Below are positions 50,431 to 62,452 of a DNA stretch of 64,000 nt, one piece after another. Position 1 is the first letter of the stretch, and every line of letters starts with the position of its first letter. The position numbers were made by a program, and so were the translations under genes. The notes under the pieces were generated by a model. The model had not been told where the DNA came from and ran no database searches. It worked only from the letters and a program-made list of their open reading frames with translations. The DNA comes from Papilionanthe hookeriana x Papilionanthe teres (Eukaryota > Streptophyta > Magnoliopsida > Asparagales > Orchidaceae), in NCBI GenBank assembly GCA_022702705.1, contig CM040439.1, positions 34,784,930 through 34,848,929 of the forward strand. Reading direction: 5' to 3'.

Positions 50431-51785
50431 ACTTATTACTTGTCCTCAAGTAATTTTTAGTACTACATAAAAATAATGAGTTCTATAATAAGATTTTTCA
50501 ATTTAAATAACTATGAATTAGATTAATTAATATCATAATAAAGTTAAATAAAAATAATTCATGTAATTTAATTAATCTTATAGAAATAAATTATTTAGTT
50601 ATCGTGCCTAAGATTTCTAACTTTACTATTCATTTCATGAATGACTATATTTAAAAGAATAACTACTTAAGATATTCATATGATAAGAAATTCAAGAAAA
50701 CACTATTAGGTAAAATTCTAATCCATAAACATAAGTTTGGAAATATCTAAGTTTTTCCTTTAGGTTAATTCAAATGAAGCCAATTTTGATAAGACATCTC
50801 CTCAAGCTTCTCCTCATTTTTCTTTTTCTTTTTCTTTTTCTTTTCTTTTCTTTTTCTTTTTTCTAATGAGGATTATCGTATCCGGAGAGCTCGTTAATAA
50901 TTTTGAACTTCATTTTCATCTTCCTAAATTTGAAACTTAGAAATATTTCTTAGCTTATATATACTTCATAGTTTTTACTTCATTGATTTTCAATCTTTTC
51001 TTTTTCACTGAATACTTAAGAATTTTAATTTTAGAATATAGTTTTCCTTACTAAAAATAGTTTACTATATTCTTATTCCCTTTAACCAAATATTTTATTC
51101 TATTTAATTAATTAAAGCACTAGAAATATTTCATTTAACCTTTTATAATAATTAAATAAAATAATTCATATTAATTAAATTGAAAAATTTGCTATAAAAA
51201 TCATTTTATAATAATTTGAAAATAGAAATTGAGAACAAGTTAATAACTAAATTTGTATTTTACTCCCCCCCAAACTTAAATTTTTATATCTACTCTAAAT
51301 AATGAAAAAGGGAAAGTAAATAAATCATACCTTTCAAGTTTAGGTATTTCTTTTTCTTGAAATTTTTGCGTACTTTTTCATTTTTCATCGAACCCGTATC
51401 GTTAGTATTCTCCATATATATATAACAATTTAAAGAAAATGCAGGGATAAAATCCGAGATAAGTATTAAATACAACAATTAAAATTAACTCTACACTACA
51501 CATATGAATTACTAACATATTAAAAACATTCAACTACCGATTAACAATTTTACAACTTAAAACAATACAGAATAAAATAAAAACATACTAAAGAAAACTG
51601 ACATCCTATTTAACATAAAAACAAATGCAATTAACTAACACAAAAACAAAAACTAAACTACTATAACAATTCAAACAAATAATCTAACAAACATCCAATG
51701 TCTCACAACATAAAGTACTGAATATTACAAACATATAAAAGTTTCCAAAATAACTTAACATCAAACAAACAAAACAAATAAAGTC
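50431..51785 (-). other. Non-coding interior before the PPT
   Basis: AT-rich, without a conserved open frame. It includes a polypyrimidine run of TTTTTC units at about 50811-50870 (purine-rich on the coding strand). Long 3' non-coding regions are common in Athila-like elements. Confidence 0.5.
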
Positions 51786-52972
51786 CTAATCTTCTATATT
51801 GAAGTCCCAAACTATATTGTCATCCACTCCTTGATCTGCAGGCTGAGAAGGCTGAGCAGGCTGGTACTGTGAATATCGGGGGCACTTAGGAAAGACAACA
51901 TCTAAATCACCACTCCTATAACGACGTTCAGCTTCATAAGTATGCAATCTCGTATTCCGAATGTCGCCGGAGATATTCGCTATCATAATCGTGTCTTCTC
52001 TCCAAGCCTCCAATTCTTCGATCTATATGTTCAAATCTTCTTTCCATATTTTCTCCAAATGACTCAAAGCTCTTTCTACTCGTGGTTAATTCATTCATCG
52101 GATCTTGAAGGGTAGGAGTAGTACTCGAGGGGTGGTTCATAACTAGTAGAGGGTATATCTCTACTGAAGAAGGTACATAATCCTCGTCCCGCATCTCCAA
52201 CCTTCGTGGGATTCATATTTCTTTATATTAGCTCGAGTTAGGGGTTTCATAGGCTCTATCCATTCCTCATCATCTCTTGCCTCTACCCCGCATAATCGGT
52301 AAAGTGCATAGATAAGATCAGGATGTCCTAATCCTCCTCCACTTTCATTTCTAGCAGTGGCTAATATGTTTTTATATATAACATTTCCCACATTAATACT
52401 CTTCCGGTTCCGAATACGTAAGTTCGAACTCGCTCTATCTCTTGTTACCTCACTATGGTGGTAGGTAGGTAACAAAGTAGAGCAAATAAAATAATGTCGA
52501 GCTTTCGATGTCGCATTTAGCTTAGAAAGAGGAAGTTTACCCGTTCTCGCCGCTTTATCTTCCGTACTCCTTTCCCATCGCTGAGAAAGTCAATCACTTC
52601 TTCTAATGGTCCTTCCATAGTTCCAAAAGTTTCATATTCGCTCCAGTGTGTCTTGAACTTCATAATATGCGTTAATCCTAGCAGTCGTTGAAATCGACAA
52701 AAATCCTCTAACCTTTATTGGTGCATCTTCACTCGTGTTAAATTTCGCATAAAATTCTTTTACTACTTCCACAACTGCTTCCGTTGGTAACGAAATGAAG
52801 TTTTCCCATCCTCGCTCCTTTATAACTCGCTCTACTTCTCCTTCCGGATTCTTGAAAACTCGATCTTGTATGCACTTTCTTGCTCGAATATTTTGAAAAT
52901 ATCGTGTTTGTGCTCTCGCATTAATGAATCGAGTTTCGTCAAAATCTAATCGTCGCTTTGTCGTGGAGCCAT
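51786..52972 (-). pseudogene. Accessory ORF B of the Athila-like element (frameshifted)
   Basis: The minus-strand frame starts at ATG 52972 and is broken by a shift within nine codons. The frames 52632-53009, 52161-52475, 51934-52200 and 51786-52013 give the remainder. Conserved points are VIKERGW, VVKEFYAKF, VRGF, LLPTYHHSEV, NVGNVIY and GLGHPDLIYALYRLCGV. These are features of the plant protein family usually annotated as putative plant transposon protein. Its function is unknown. The same points occur in ORF A (53832-55040), so A and B are diverged tandem copies. The tail has a possible coiled coil (ENMERRFEHIDRRIGGLERR). Confidence 0.7.
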
Positions 52973-52984
52973 TTCTCGATCGAT

Positions 52985-53184
52985 CTATGAAAATCACAAA
53001 AATCGTCACTAAACTTCCTAATATTACTAAGGAGGCTTCCTACAACATCTAAGATCAAATTAAAACAAATTTTATGGATTTCTACCGAGTAATTCTTCCA
53101 CATTTAGGATTTTTCAAAATTTTTCAATGTGGAGAAAATACATGGTGAAAATCAAAAAATTTTGCATATGAGTGAAGCACTTAC
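52985..53184 (-). other. Putative leader intron upstream of ORF B
   Basis: A consensus donor (TCTCTTG|GTAAGTGC at 53185/53184) and an acceptor (GATTTTCATAG| at 52985) bracket 200 bp that ends 13 bp before the ORF B start codon. This is suggestive of a spliced 5' leader; transcripts are needed to confirm it. Confidence 0.5.
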
Positions 53185-53327
53185 CAAGAGAAGATGAAAT
53201 CCGGTGTTTTTGAGTGATGAAATCGCCTCTAAATCCGAAATTTCGTGAGCCCTAGGGTAGTTTTTGCGAAAATGAGAGGTTGGGGATGATGAATAATGTT
53301 TTTGAGCAGTCAAAATATATGTTTTTA

Positions 53328-53495
53328 GCGACCTCGCTGTCAGCGAGATTTTTCTCGCCGTCGGCGAGCTAATATTTTTCGGAACCAAAAACTCTCGGGA
53401 AAAATCGTCGTCGGCGAGAAATTTTTGCTCTAACCTTTCGTCGTCGCCGAGATCGATCTCGTCGTCGGCGGGATTTTTCGCCGTCTGGCGAGATT
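53328..53495 (-). promoter_or_regulatory. GC-rich palindrome cluster upstream of ORF B
   Basis: Five to six CTCGCCGTCGGCGAG-type units, the same motif and cluster length as in the LTRs but in the element interior. It lies about 140 bp upstream of the putative leader intron. A TATA-like ACATATATTTT follows downstream near 53316. Confidence 0.75.
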
Positions 53496-53831
53496 CCAAA
53501 AATTTAATTTCTGAAATTCGTCACTCATTTTCGTCCTTGATTTGCCTTATATTATATTTCCGATCACATCATTTATTAATTTAATATGAAGATTAGCTAC
53601 TTATACACAAACAAATTCACACAACACAACAAATTAACTTTAATATTGAAATCCATGAGATGTACAACTAACATAATTTTAAACTCTATAATCAAACTTC
53701 AATTCTCCAATCCTTACTACTAATCAGCATCGCAAACCACTCCACGACACACTAAATGCTGATACAAAACTATGACGCATATCTCAATTAAGTTTGAGAT
53801 ATTCAAATCATCACTCCACACATAATAAAAT

Positions 53832-55040
53832 CTAAATCAAATCAAATAACATAAATACAAACATACTATGGAAATCTTTACTACTACTCTTCAATGTCAG
53901 AATCTTCATAATCTCTGATATTTCTGATATGACGATGATGCACAAATAAGTTATAGAAAGGCCTGAAGGGAAATTCCGGCGCAGTTCTTCAATGATCCAA
54001 CCCTTCTGTCTCAAGTAAATGAAGAAAGCTAGCTTCCAAGTGTCCGAATGATCAAAGTGTTCCTTCATCCTCCAAATCAATGTGATCAAATAAATCGGAT
54101 ATATTGTCGATCGAATCTCTCACATTCGCAGCTTCTTTATCCATTCCTTTAATTTTCTTCATAAGTAACTCCGTTTTATCCGAAATAGGCCTTCGCTATA
54201 GGATTATTCCGTGAAGCTCTATCGTAGATAAATGTAATTTCATCATTATTGTCCAAAGTAGCGAACATATCCGTAGGATCAAGCGGCTTCCAAGGTAACG
54301 AACCTTTTCCCAAGCTTCATAAGAAACCCAGTACCGATCGCATAATGCAAAAATAGTAGATGGGTGTCCTAGTCCGTGAACAGACCCATGCACAATTAAA
54401 CCCAATGCAAACTTAACAATTATTGATCCAACATCAATACGCAATCCATTTTGAATACAATAATTCAATATAGCGCATTCCTTCAAACCTTGTTTACCCT
54501 CATAGTAGGTAACAATTTAGATGAGATGAAAAAGTGCCGATGCTTGAGACGAGGATTCAAAAGTGATGCGGAGAAACTAACATACCCGTCTTCACGCATT
54601 TCCCAATCTTCCGGTTCATCAGTCAGATATCGAAATATCTCATTCATATTATATCGAGAAGGCACAAAATTTGAATAGTGACATACCGGGGTGTTTTCTA
54701 TAGAGAATAATTCATTTACTCTTGATGGAGTAAACGTCACCCATCTTCCTCTGACGTAGACATTCCCATTGTTGATCGCATGTAAGTTAGAGTAGAACTC
54801 TTTCACAACTGGAATAACAACAACAGACGTAGTGTAACAAAATACCTCTCAGTGCCGCTGCGCGATCGTTTCTTCTATCTTTGTAGTGGAATTCTCTAAT
54901 CCTCGATTGACAAATCCCCGTTCCTTGATAACTCTTTTCTTTACCAAAACCTTGTTGAAGATCCGCTGCGCTTCCGCACTCGCAAATTTCCTCCGGTTAA
55001 ACACTCCAAAATTAGAGGAATCTAAGAATTTGGAGGTCAT
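53832..55040 (-). pseudogene. Accessory ORF A of the Athila-like element (frameshifted)
   Basis: It starts at ATG 55040 (MTSKFLDSSNFGVFNRRKF) and continues in other frames at 54483-54806, 54196-54486 and 53832-54089. Shared points with ORF B in the same order are VIKERGF, VKEFYSNL, VRGRWVTF, RHFFISSKLLPT, a DVGSIIVKF segment and GLGHPSTIFALC. Several shifts and stops make it non-functional as read. It follows integrase by about 580 bp, where an env-like or accessory gene is found in Athila elements. No clear membrane segment was seen, so it is not called an envelope gene. Confidence 0.7.
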
Positions 55041-55161
55041 TATGGTGAATGGAATGAATTCTAGTGAAGAAGGCAGATCTAGAATGATTTAAGAATGGGT
55101 TTTCACAAAGGAATTGGTGTTGAAACCGTCCAAATCGGCATTCAAATTATAAATAACTCAT

Positions 55162-55170
55162 CTTTATAAC
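55162..55170 (-). promoter_or_regulatory. TATA-like box upstream of ORF A
   Basis: GTTATAAAG on the minus strand lies directly after the palindrome cluster and about 120 bp before the ORF A start codon, the same order as in the LTR promoter. Activity is inferred from position only. Confidence 0.45.
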
Positions 55171-55345
55171 TTCCTCGCTGTTGGCGAGAAGTTTCTCGCC
55201 GTTCGGCGACTCGGCTATAAAACCGCCTCCCATGTTCTCGCTGTCGGCGGGACGTTTCTCGCTATCAGCGAGCTCGATAAATAAACTGAATTTAATTTAG
55301 ACGCGAATCTCGCTGTCGGCGAGTATCGACCTCGCCGTCGGCAAG
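55171..55345 (-). promoter_or_regulatory. GC-rich palindrome cluster upstream of ORF A
   Basis: About six units such as CTCGCTGTCGGCGAG and CTCGCCGTCGGCAAG in 175 bp, matching the clusters in the LTRs and upstream of ORF B. Confidence 0.75.
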
Positions 55346-55619
55346 ATTCCAAAATAATGTCCAATTTCGCTCTAAATCGAATAATTTCTTTTCTCTTCAT
55401 AATGGTTCGAATATGTGATGATTCTTAATAATAATCGAGTAGTAAAGTTTCAATAATATAGACTAACTATTAAGATACAATAAAAATAGATAACTAATAT
55501 GGGTCGCCTCCCATAAAGTCGCTTGGTTTAACGTCGTCGACCCGACCTAATTTCAATTATTAATCGAAGTCGACTAAGCATTAAAACCTCTTTATAGTTA
55601 GGTCTTATACCTTCAAAAT

Positions 55620-56760
55620 ATGGTTTTAATCTATGTCCATTAACTTTAAATTTATGTCCAGCTTTGGATCTTCAATTTCTATAGTTTCGTATGAAAATAT
55701 TTGAGTTATGGTGAAAGGTCCTAACCATCGAGACTTCAATTTTCCAGGAAATAATTTCAATCTAGTATTATATAAGCAAAACTTCCCGTCCCGGTTCAAA
55801 ATTTCTCTGATTAATCTTCCGATCATGCCATAATTTCATCTTTTCTTTATAAATCCGATCATTATCATATGATTCATTTCTTAATTCTTTCAATTCATTT
55901 AATTGCAGCAATCTTTTCTCACCAACTTCCTTCATATTATAACTAAATTCTTTAATCGCCCAATATGCTTTATGTTCTAATTCAACTGGTAAGTGGCATG
56001 TTTTTCCATATATAAGCTCGTAAGGAGTCATTCTAATCGGAGTTTTATAAGCGATCCTATAAGCCCATAATGCAATTAGTCTAATCTAATGGACCAATCT
56101 AACCTATTCGGGTTTACTGATTTTTCTAAAATACGTTTAATCTCACGATTAGATACTTCGACTAATCCGCTAGTCCGTGGATGATAAGCGAGTGGATATC
56201 TTATGAGTAATATTGTATTTTTCTACTAGTTCGTGAATGTATTTATTTCTAAAATGAGTTCCTCCGTCGGTGATAATCATTCTCGGCATTCCAAATCTAG
56301 TAAAAATATTTTTCATCGAAATTTTGAAACACTCTTAGCATCACACCTAGGTAAAGCTTGTGCCTCAATCCATTTAGAAACATAATCAACAGCTACTAAT
56401 ATATATGAGTTTCCAAATGAAGGAATAAAATGTCCCATAAAATCTAATCCCCAAACATCAAAAATTTCAACTTCTAATATAAAATTCACAGGAATTTCGT
56501 TTTTTCTAGATATATTTCCTACTCTTTGACATTTATCGCAAGTTTTAATATATCTGTATACATCTCTAAATAAGTAGAGCCAAGTAAAATCCGGATTGTA
56601 GAATCTTATAAGCAGCTTTATCAGTCCCCAAATGTCCTCCAAAATCAGAATCATGACACTTTTGAATAATTGGTTCAGTTTCTTCATAAGGTGCACATCT
56701 TCTAATAATTAAATCCTTACATTGCTTATATAAATATGGTTCATCCCAAAAATAGGTTTT
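55620..56760 (-). pseudogene. Integrase region of the Athila-like pol (frameshifted)
   Basis: Integrase inserts the cDNA into host DNA. Visible parts in order are a zinc-binding CDKCQRVG segment (about 56550), the first catalytic Asp in VWGLDFMGHF (about 56440), a second in IITDGGTHFRNK (about 56275, in a shifted frame) and a C-terminal region with LKLFPGKLKSRWLGPF (about 55745). The frames 56313-56696, 55768-56031 and 55626-55826 are separated by stops or shifts, so no single protein is encoded. Confidence 0.85.
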
Positions 56761-56764
56761 CGTA

Positions 56765-57560
56765 TCATGGATGAATTTTCTGTTGTTGCAAAGTTAGCAT
56801 AGGTGGTAAAATATTACTAACTATATAGTTTACTATATCAACATACCATGGTATTTTCCACTCATTGATATTATATAGTTGTTCATCGGGAAAACCGTCT
56901 ATAATTTCATTTTCAATATCGTATAATTCATGATTTTCTAATCTCGATAAATGATCCGCAATTCGATTATCGAGTTCCTTTCTTATTAACGATCTCAAAA
57001 TCGAATTCTTGCATTAATAGCATCCATCTAATTAATCTTAGTTTGGAATCTTTCTTTTGCATTAAATATTTGATAGCTAGAATGATCAGTATGCACGATA
57101 CATTTTGTTCCAATCGGATAAGGTCTAAATTTATTAAAACCATATACTACCGCTAATAATTCTCTTTCTCAGTAATCGTATAATTTATTTCAAGCATCAT
57201 TTAGAGTTTTACTAAAGCATAAGTATATAACTTTAAAAATCTTTTCATATCTTTGCCAAGAACTGCTCCTACAGAGCATAATCACTAGCATCACACATAA
57301 GCTCAAATTGTTTCTCCCGGTTAGGTGAAACTATTATAGTGCCTGTAATTAATTTTTCTTTTAAGAGTTCAAAAGCATTCGGGCATTCGATTGTAGAATT
57401 CAAATTTCTTGTCCTTTTCGAGAAGTTGGCATAGAGGTTTAGTAATTTTTGAAAAATCTTTTATATAGCGTACGTAGAATTCAACGATGTCCAAGAAAAC
57501 TTCCTACCCCTTTTACCGTAGTTGGAGGTGGTAATTTAGCTATAACTTGAATTTTTGCGG
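56765..57560 (-). pseudogene. RNase H and connection region of the Athila-like pol
   Basis: The minus strand shows the RT-thumb to RNase H boundary (VLGHKISEKGMEVDP then LPPPTTVKGVGSFLGH near 57500) and the downstream connection RIADHLSRLENHE...FPDEQL...PWYVDIVNYIV (56765-56998). The centre is broken by stops. The role would be to degrade template RNA during reverse transcription. Confidence 0.75.
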
Positions 57561-58669
57561 GGTCCACTTCCATGCCTTTTTCCGAAATTTTATGCCCTAA
57601 TACAATGCCGCCCGCAACCAAAATTGACATTTCTCCCAATTTAGAACTAAATTTGTTTTCTCACATATTTCTAATACTTTTTCAAGATGAGTTAAGCATG
57701 TGTCAAATGATGTTCCAAATACGGAGAAATCATCCATAAATACTTCTATTCCATTGTCAATTAACTTACTAAATATAGACATCATACATCTCTGGAATGT
57801 TGTTGGTGCATTACATAATCCAAAAGGCATACTTCGAAAAGCGAAAGTTCCATAAGGACTAGTAAATGTAGTTTTCTCTGGATCCTCAGGAGCAATTTGT
57901 ATTTGATGATAACCGGTGTATCCATCTAGAAAACAAAAATACTTATGTCCGGCTAATCTATCTAACATCTGGTCTAGAAATGGTAAAGGGAAGTGATCTT
58001 TCCCGGTGGCGGTATTTAATTTCCTATAATCAATACATATACGCCAACCAGTAACTTGTCTTATAGGAATAAGATCGTTATTTTCATTAGGCAGTGACGG
58101 TCACTCCTCCCTTCTGTAGGAACACAGTGAATTGGGCTTACCTGCAATCGTCGTAAATAGGATATATAATACCATTATCTAACCATTTTAAAGTTTCTTT
58201 CTTAACTACTTCTTTCATTATCGGGTTTAATCTCCTTTGGGGATCCGCTTTAGGTTTATGTTCATCATCTAAAATAATTCTATGCATACGGATCGAAGGA
58301 CTAATTCCTTCAATATCTCGCTAAAGTCCAACCAAAAGTTTTCTTATATTTTTTTAAAGTTTCTAAAAGTTTTTGTTCTTGAGATTCGTTTAATGCGGAT
58401 GAAATAATAACTGGTAAAGTTGAAGAATTGCCTAAATAAGCATATTTCAAATAATCGGGTAATATTTTTAGCTCAAGTTCGGGAGGTTTAATAATCGATG
58501 GAACTATATTCTCGTCGATGTTTTCGGTATTATCCAAAAATTCAAATCTTTCCCGAATATAATCTAGTTCTTCATTATTATCTTCAATTAATTCGGTGTT
58601 TTCTTTTTCTAATTTATCTTCGTAATATTCCTTAAAATGTTCTTGTTGTAAATGTTCAAGTATTTCCAT
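57561..58669 (-). pseudogene. Reverse transcriptase region of the Athila-like pol (frameshifted)
   Basis: The frame 57597-57968 holds RT palm motifs: FLDGYTGYHQIQIAPED, TFAFRSMPFGLCNAP and the catalytic FMDDFSVFG (an F-M-D-D version of YxDD). Upstream frames give the WRICIDYRKLN segment near 58045 and the protease-RT linker with KKTFGWTLARY (58310-58669). Shifts near 58310 and 58100 separate the parts. The domain order protease-RT-RNase H-integrase is that of Ty3/gypsy. Confidence 0.9.
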
Positions 58670-58780
58670 CCGAAAACATTCATCATCTTTTTCTAAGCAG
58701 CAGGATATTTCATTGATTTTGCAATATTAAATGTAACTTTTCGGTCATTTACTCTCATAGTTAATTCTCCTTTCCGAACA

Positions 58781-59373
58781 TCAATCATAGCTTTTCCAAG
58801 TAGCTAAAAATGGTCTTCCTAAAATGATAGGAATTTCTTTATCTTCCTCCATATCTAAAACAATAAAATCTACTGGGAAGATAAATTTATCCACCTTTAC
58901 TAACACATCTTCAATAACTCCCTTAGGATAGGTAACCGAACGATCAGCTAATTGAAGGGTTACTGAAGTAGGTGTAATTTTTCCTAATCCTAATCTCTTA
59001 AAAATCGATAGAGGCATTAGATTGATGCTTGCTCCTAAGTCACACAAAGCTTTTCCATAAAATTTTTCTCCTATAGCGCGAGGTATAGTGAAACTACCGG
59101 GATCTTTCAATTTTTCGGAAGCTTCTTCGAATAATAAGACTACACTCTTCACTAAGTGCGACTCGTTTCATTATCGGTGAATTTTCTTTTCTTATTTAGA
59201 ATATCTTTCATAAATTTTACATAATTTGGCATCCGATCTAAAGCTTCGACAAAAGGTATATTGATTGTTAATTTCTTTAATATTTCAAGGAATTTAGCAA
59301 ATTGTTTATCTTTTTTATGTTGAGCTAGTCGTTGAGGAAATGGTGGTGGAGGTTTTTCAACGTAAATTTTCAT
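58781..59373 (-). pseudogene. Aspartic protease region of the Athila-like element
   Basis: The frame 58781-59152 contains the active-site LCDLGASINLMPLSIF motif, in which D-L-G-A-S replaces the usual D-S/T-G as is common in this lineage, and a later PIILGRPFL segment. The preceding frame 59152-59373 has PPPPFPQRLAQHKKDKQF, the conserved lead-in to the protease in these elements. The two are joined by a frame change. Confidence 0.88.
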
Positions 59374-59653
59374 AGATATTAAAGGATGTTCTAAGTTTGA
59401 ATCTTGTTGAAGTGTTTCCTTTCAATTTCCACTTCCTCTTTTCGGCTTTCAAGTTCTTTTTGAATTTGAGGTTCTAATTCTTTTCCACTCCTTAGTTGTA
59501 TTGCTTTAATTTGTTCTTTTCCTTGATCTTCGAGATTTATTTCCACATCACTAGGAAAAGTTCCGTGTATTCTATTATTTAGCGCGTAAGCAGAATATGT
59601 CCAAGTTGAGTTTCGATATTTTTAATAGATGTTCCTTGAATTTGTAATCGATT

Positions 59654-60880
59654 TCATTGAATTTGTAGTTGATTTCCTTGATTTTGTAGTTGATGACCCA
59701 TATTCAAAATTAATTCATCCATAGATAATTTCTTATCTTTGAATTGAGGGTTATTGTTATTAAATCCAGGTGGGTAATTAGGTTTATAGTTTGGATTTGC
59801 TTGATTAGGTTGATTCATCCATTGTTGATTAGATGTGTTATTCCAATTAAAATTTGGATGAGTTTTCCAACCGGGATTATAATAGTTTGAATAAGAGTTA
59901 TTAGTTCTATTATTAATAAGCATTTAAAGTTTCATAATTAGATTGAGATTCTATGATTTGTTCGTATGAGTTTTCTTTTAATGTAGGAGAGTAGTTCATT
60001 CCAAAATGATCTAATTTCTTAGATATAGCAGCAATTTGAGAAGCTAACATAGATATTGCATCATTTTCATGAATGCTGGCTATCTTTTTTGGATTTACTC
60101 TATCAGCAGGCTATTGGAAATTATTTGTTGTCATTTCTTCGATTAGTGCATAAGCTTCATCAAATGGTTTAGACATTAATGAACCTCCAAAGTAGAAGAT
60201 CGATGATTGATCTTAAAGATCCTACTAATCCATTATAAAAGGTTTGAATAATCAGCCAATCTGGTAGCGCATGATGCGGGCATTTCCTAAGAAGTTCCTT
60301 AAATCTCTCCCAAGCTTCATATATTGATTCTCCATCTAATCGACAAAAGAAGTTATATCATTCTAAACTTAGCGAGTTTTAGATGGTGGAAAATATTTGG
60401 ATAGAAATTTTTGTGATAATTCTCCCCAAGTTTTAATAGATCCAGAGTGCTAACGAATTCAACCACATTTTAGCCTTATCCCTTAATGAAAAAGGAAAAA
60501 GTCTAAGTCTTATAACGATCGTCGGATACTCCTTGATATTTAAAAGTAGCACAAAGTTCTAGAAAACTAACGAAGATGTAAGTTAGGATCTTCAGTAGGT
60601 GAACCACTAAATTGATTGTTTTGTACCATTTGGATAATTGCGGGTTTAAGTTCAAATGAATTAGCAGCTACATCGTGGTTTTGAATAGTTAAATGAATTT
60701 CATCTGATGTAGGGTTGGCATAATCTCTTAATGGTCTTTGTTGGTTCATATTTTGAATTTCGGGAATATTCGCCATTCGTGTTAAATTTATAATTTGTTT
60801 CTTTTGTTTTCTAATTCTTTTAATCGTACGCTCTAATTCGAATCGTAAGGTATTAAATTTTCGTTTCCAAATTTGCGCAT
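59654..60880 (-). pseudogene. gag of the Athila-like element (multiple frameshifts)
   Basis: The start is likely the ATG at 60880 (MRKFGNENLIPYDSN), followed by a stop and a shift. The frame then continues through RTIKRIRKQ, RPLRDYANP and FELKPAIIQMVQNNQFSGSP (60567-60780). The middle has several stops but keeps DGESIYEAWERFKELLRKCPHH (about 60330-60260). The end (59654-59923) is Asn/Pro-rich (NYYNPGWKTHPNFNWNN). The product would have been the particle protein. No zinc knuckle was found. Confidence 0.85.
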
Positions 60881-60960
60881 ACAATTTTAGAATAGATATT
60901 AATTTATTTATTATGATTATTTTAAAATAATCCGTTACTCTAGTAAATTTTTCTTACTTT

Positions 60961-60980
60961 CCCAAGCAACGCGCCAAAAA
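60961..60980 (-). promoter_or_regulatory. Primer-binding site of the Athila-like element
   Basis: On the minus strand TTTTTGGCGCGTTGCTTGGG follows the 5' LTR after 2 bases. It resembles the plant tRNA-Asp complementary site TGGCGCCGTTGCCGGGGA with changes and one lost base, so it is probably degenerate. Confidence 0.75.
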
Positions 60981-62184
60981 CTCGACCCACAATTTTATAT
61001 TATGATATTTTTTAATTTAATTGCAACGACGCCAAAACTTGACCCCGCTATATTATATGTATAGAATTGTAATTGTTTATGTTGTGGTTGCTACGCAAGT
61101 ATACGTATCGTATCAAGTAATACAGTGCTCTAATGAAGTCCTGGTTATCGATCCCACGAGGAAATAGAAAATTAAATAACAACTAATTTTAAAATAATAA
61201 TAATAATAATTTTAAAATAGTTTACGAAAATTTGGAATTCTAAATTTAAGCGCAATAAAGTAAACTAAGTATTTTAATAAGGTAACTTAACTAAGTAGAA
61301 AATTAATACGTATTGAAAGTGCGGAAATTAAACTAATTGCTAAATAAGTCTTAACTATTCGAAAAAGTATCTTTCCCTTGTTTAGAAATTTAAGTGATTG
61401 ATAAATTTAAATAGATAATTTTAAGGTATTGTGACAAATAGGAGCATTCCTATTCTTTACCCTTTGGTCCACGTGTAAAGAATATTGACTAATCCTATGT
61501 TTGATTACCGAATCACGTGCTAGTTCGGGAGGATACCGTCCGCCACTTCGAGCTCCCACGTTCCCCTCGCCTCGAGGGCTAACATCTACACTTCAGCTCT
61601 CAAACAATAGGACCGAATTGACTATTTTAGTCCGTCACACTAAAATGCTTAATTCTACGCCCAGTGATATTATTTCCCTATTTATTTGCACCTTCCTTCC
61701 AAGGCTTTGAATTCCCGAATATCGGATGTAATTTTTACTATAGTTGATAATCAACACATTTTAACAAATCAAATGGCCAGTTGAAAGTAAATTATGTTTT
61801 AAGTAAAAATTATCACAATTTATTAATATATATAAAAGTACTTCGTTTTAAGTTCATCAGTCACTTAATTTCATAACGAGGGAGAAAGACTAAATTAACT
61901 ACTCGTAATGCATGGGAACTAAACTAAGCATGGATTTCATTTAATGTTAAAAACAATAAATACAAATACTTATCTCGATTTATCCCATGCGTACTCCTCG
62001 TCAGCCTTTCGACTCTTCCTTCCAAGACACATGAAGACTCACTAAAAACTCACTAACTCACTAAAGACTCACTAATTACACTAATTAAGACTCTAAAGAC
62101 TGCTCACACACATAAATAAAAGACTCTTAAGACACAAATTGACACACACAACACAAAATAACACACTTAGAAGCTGAATTTTGG

Positions 62185-62200
62185 CCTCTATATATAGAGG
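62185..62200 (-). promoter_or_regulatory. TATA box of the LTR, a perfect 16-bp palindrome
   Basis: CCTCTATATATAGAGG is identical on both strands. The same palindrome is intact in the solo LTR (35425-35440) and has lost one base of symmetry in the 3' LTR (near 49975). It lies about 80 bp downstream of the palindrome cluster. Confidence 0.75.
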
Positions 62201-62276
62201 TGAGCAAAGGACCAAGAGGTGTGTAAGCATCCCTTCAAAAGTGTCCAGGTTCAATGTATCTGCGCCATTTGAACTA

Positions 62277-62452
62277 GCTCGCCGTCGGCGACGAACTACC
62301 TCGCTGTCGGCGAGGCTTCTAGAAGGTCTTCGAACCGCACTATCTCGCTGTCGGCGGGCTCGGGCTCGCTGTCAGCGAGACAGTTATAAATCCTTCAGAA
62401 TTTCTTCCTCGTACCCTCGCCGTCGGCGGGCTCGATCTCGCCGTCGGCGACT
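62277..62452 (-). promoter_or_regulatory. GC-rich palindrome cluster, 5' LTR
   Basis: Six near-palindromic units such as CTCGCCGTCGGCGAC and CTCGCTGTCAGCGAG in 175 bp, upstream of the LTR TATA box. In the solo LTR the equivalent is 35174-35345. The minus-strand open frame 62340-62627 runs through it and is not a gene. Confidence 0.8.

Noticed and set aside
51786..55040. Calling ORFs A and B envelope genes
   Set aside because: No signal peptide or clear membrane-spanning segment was seen, and the conserved points match the plant transposon-associated protein family instead.
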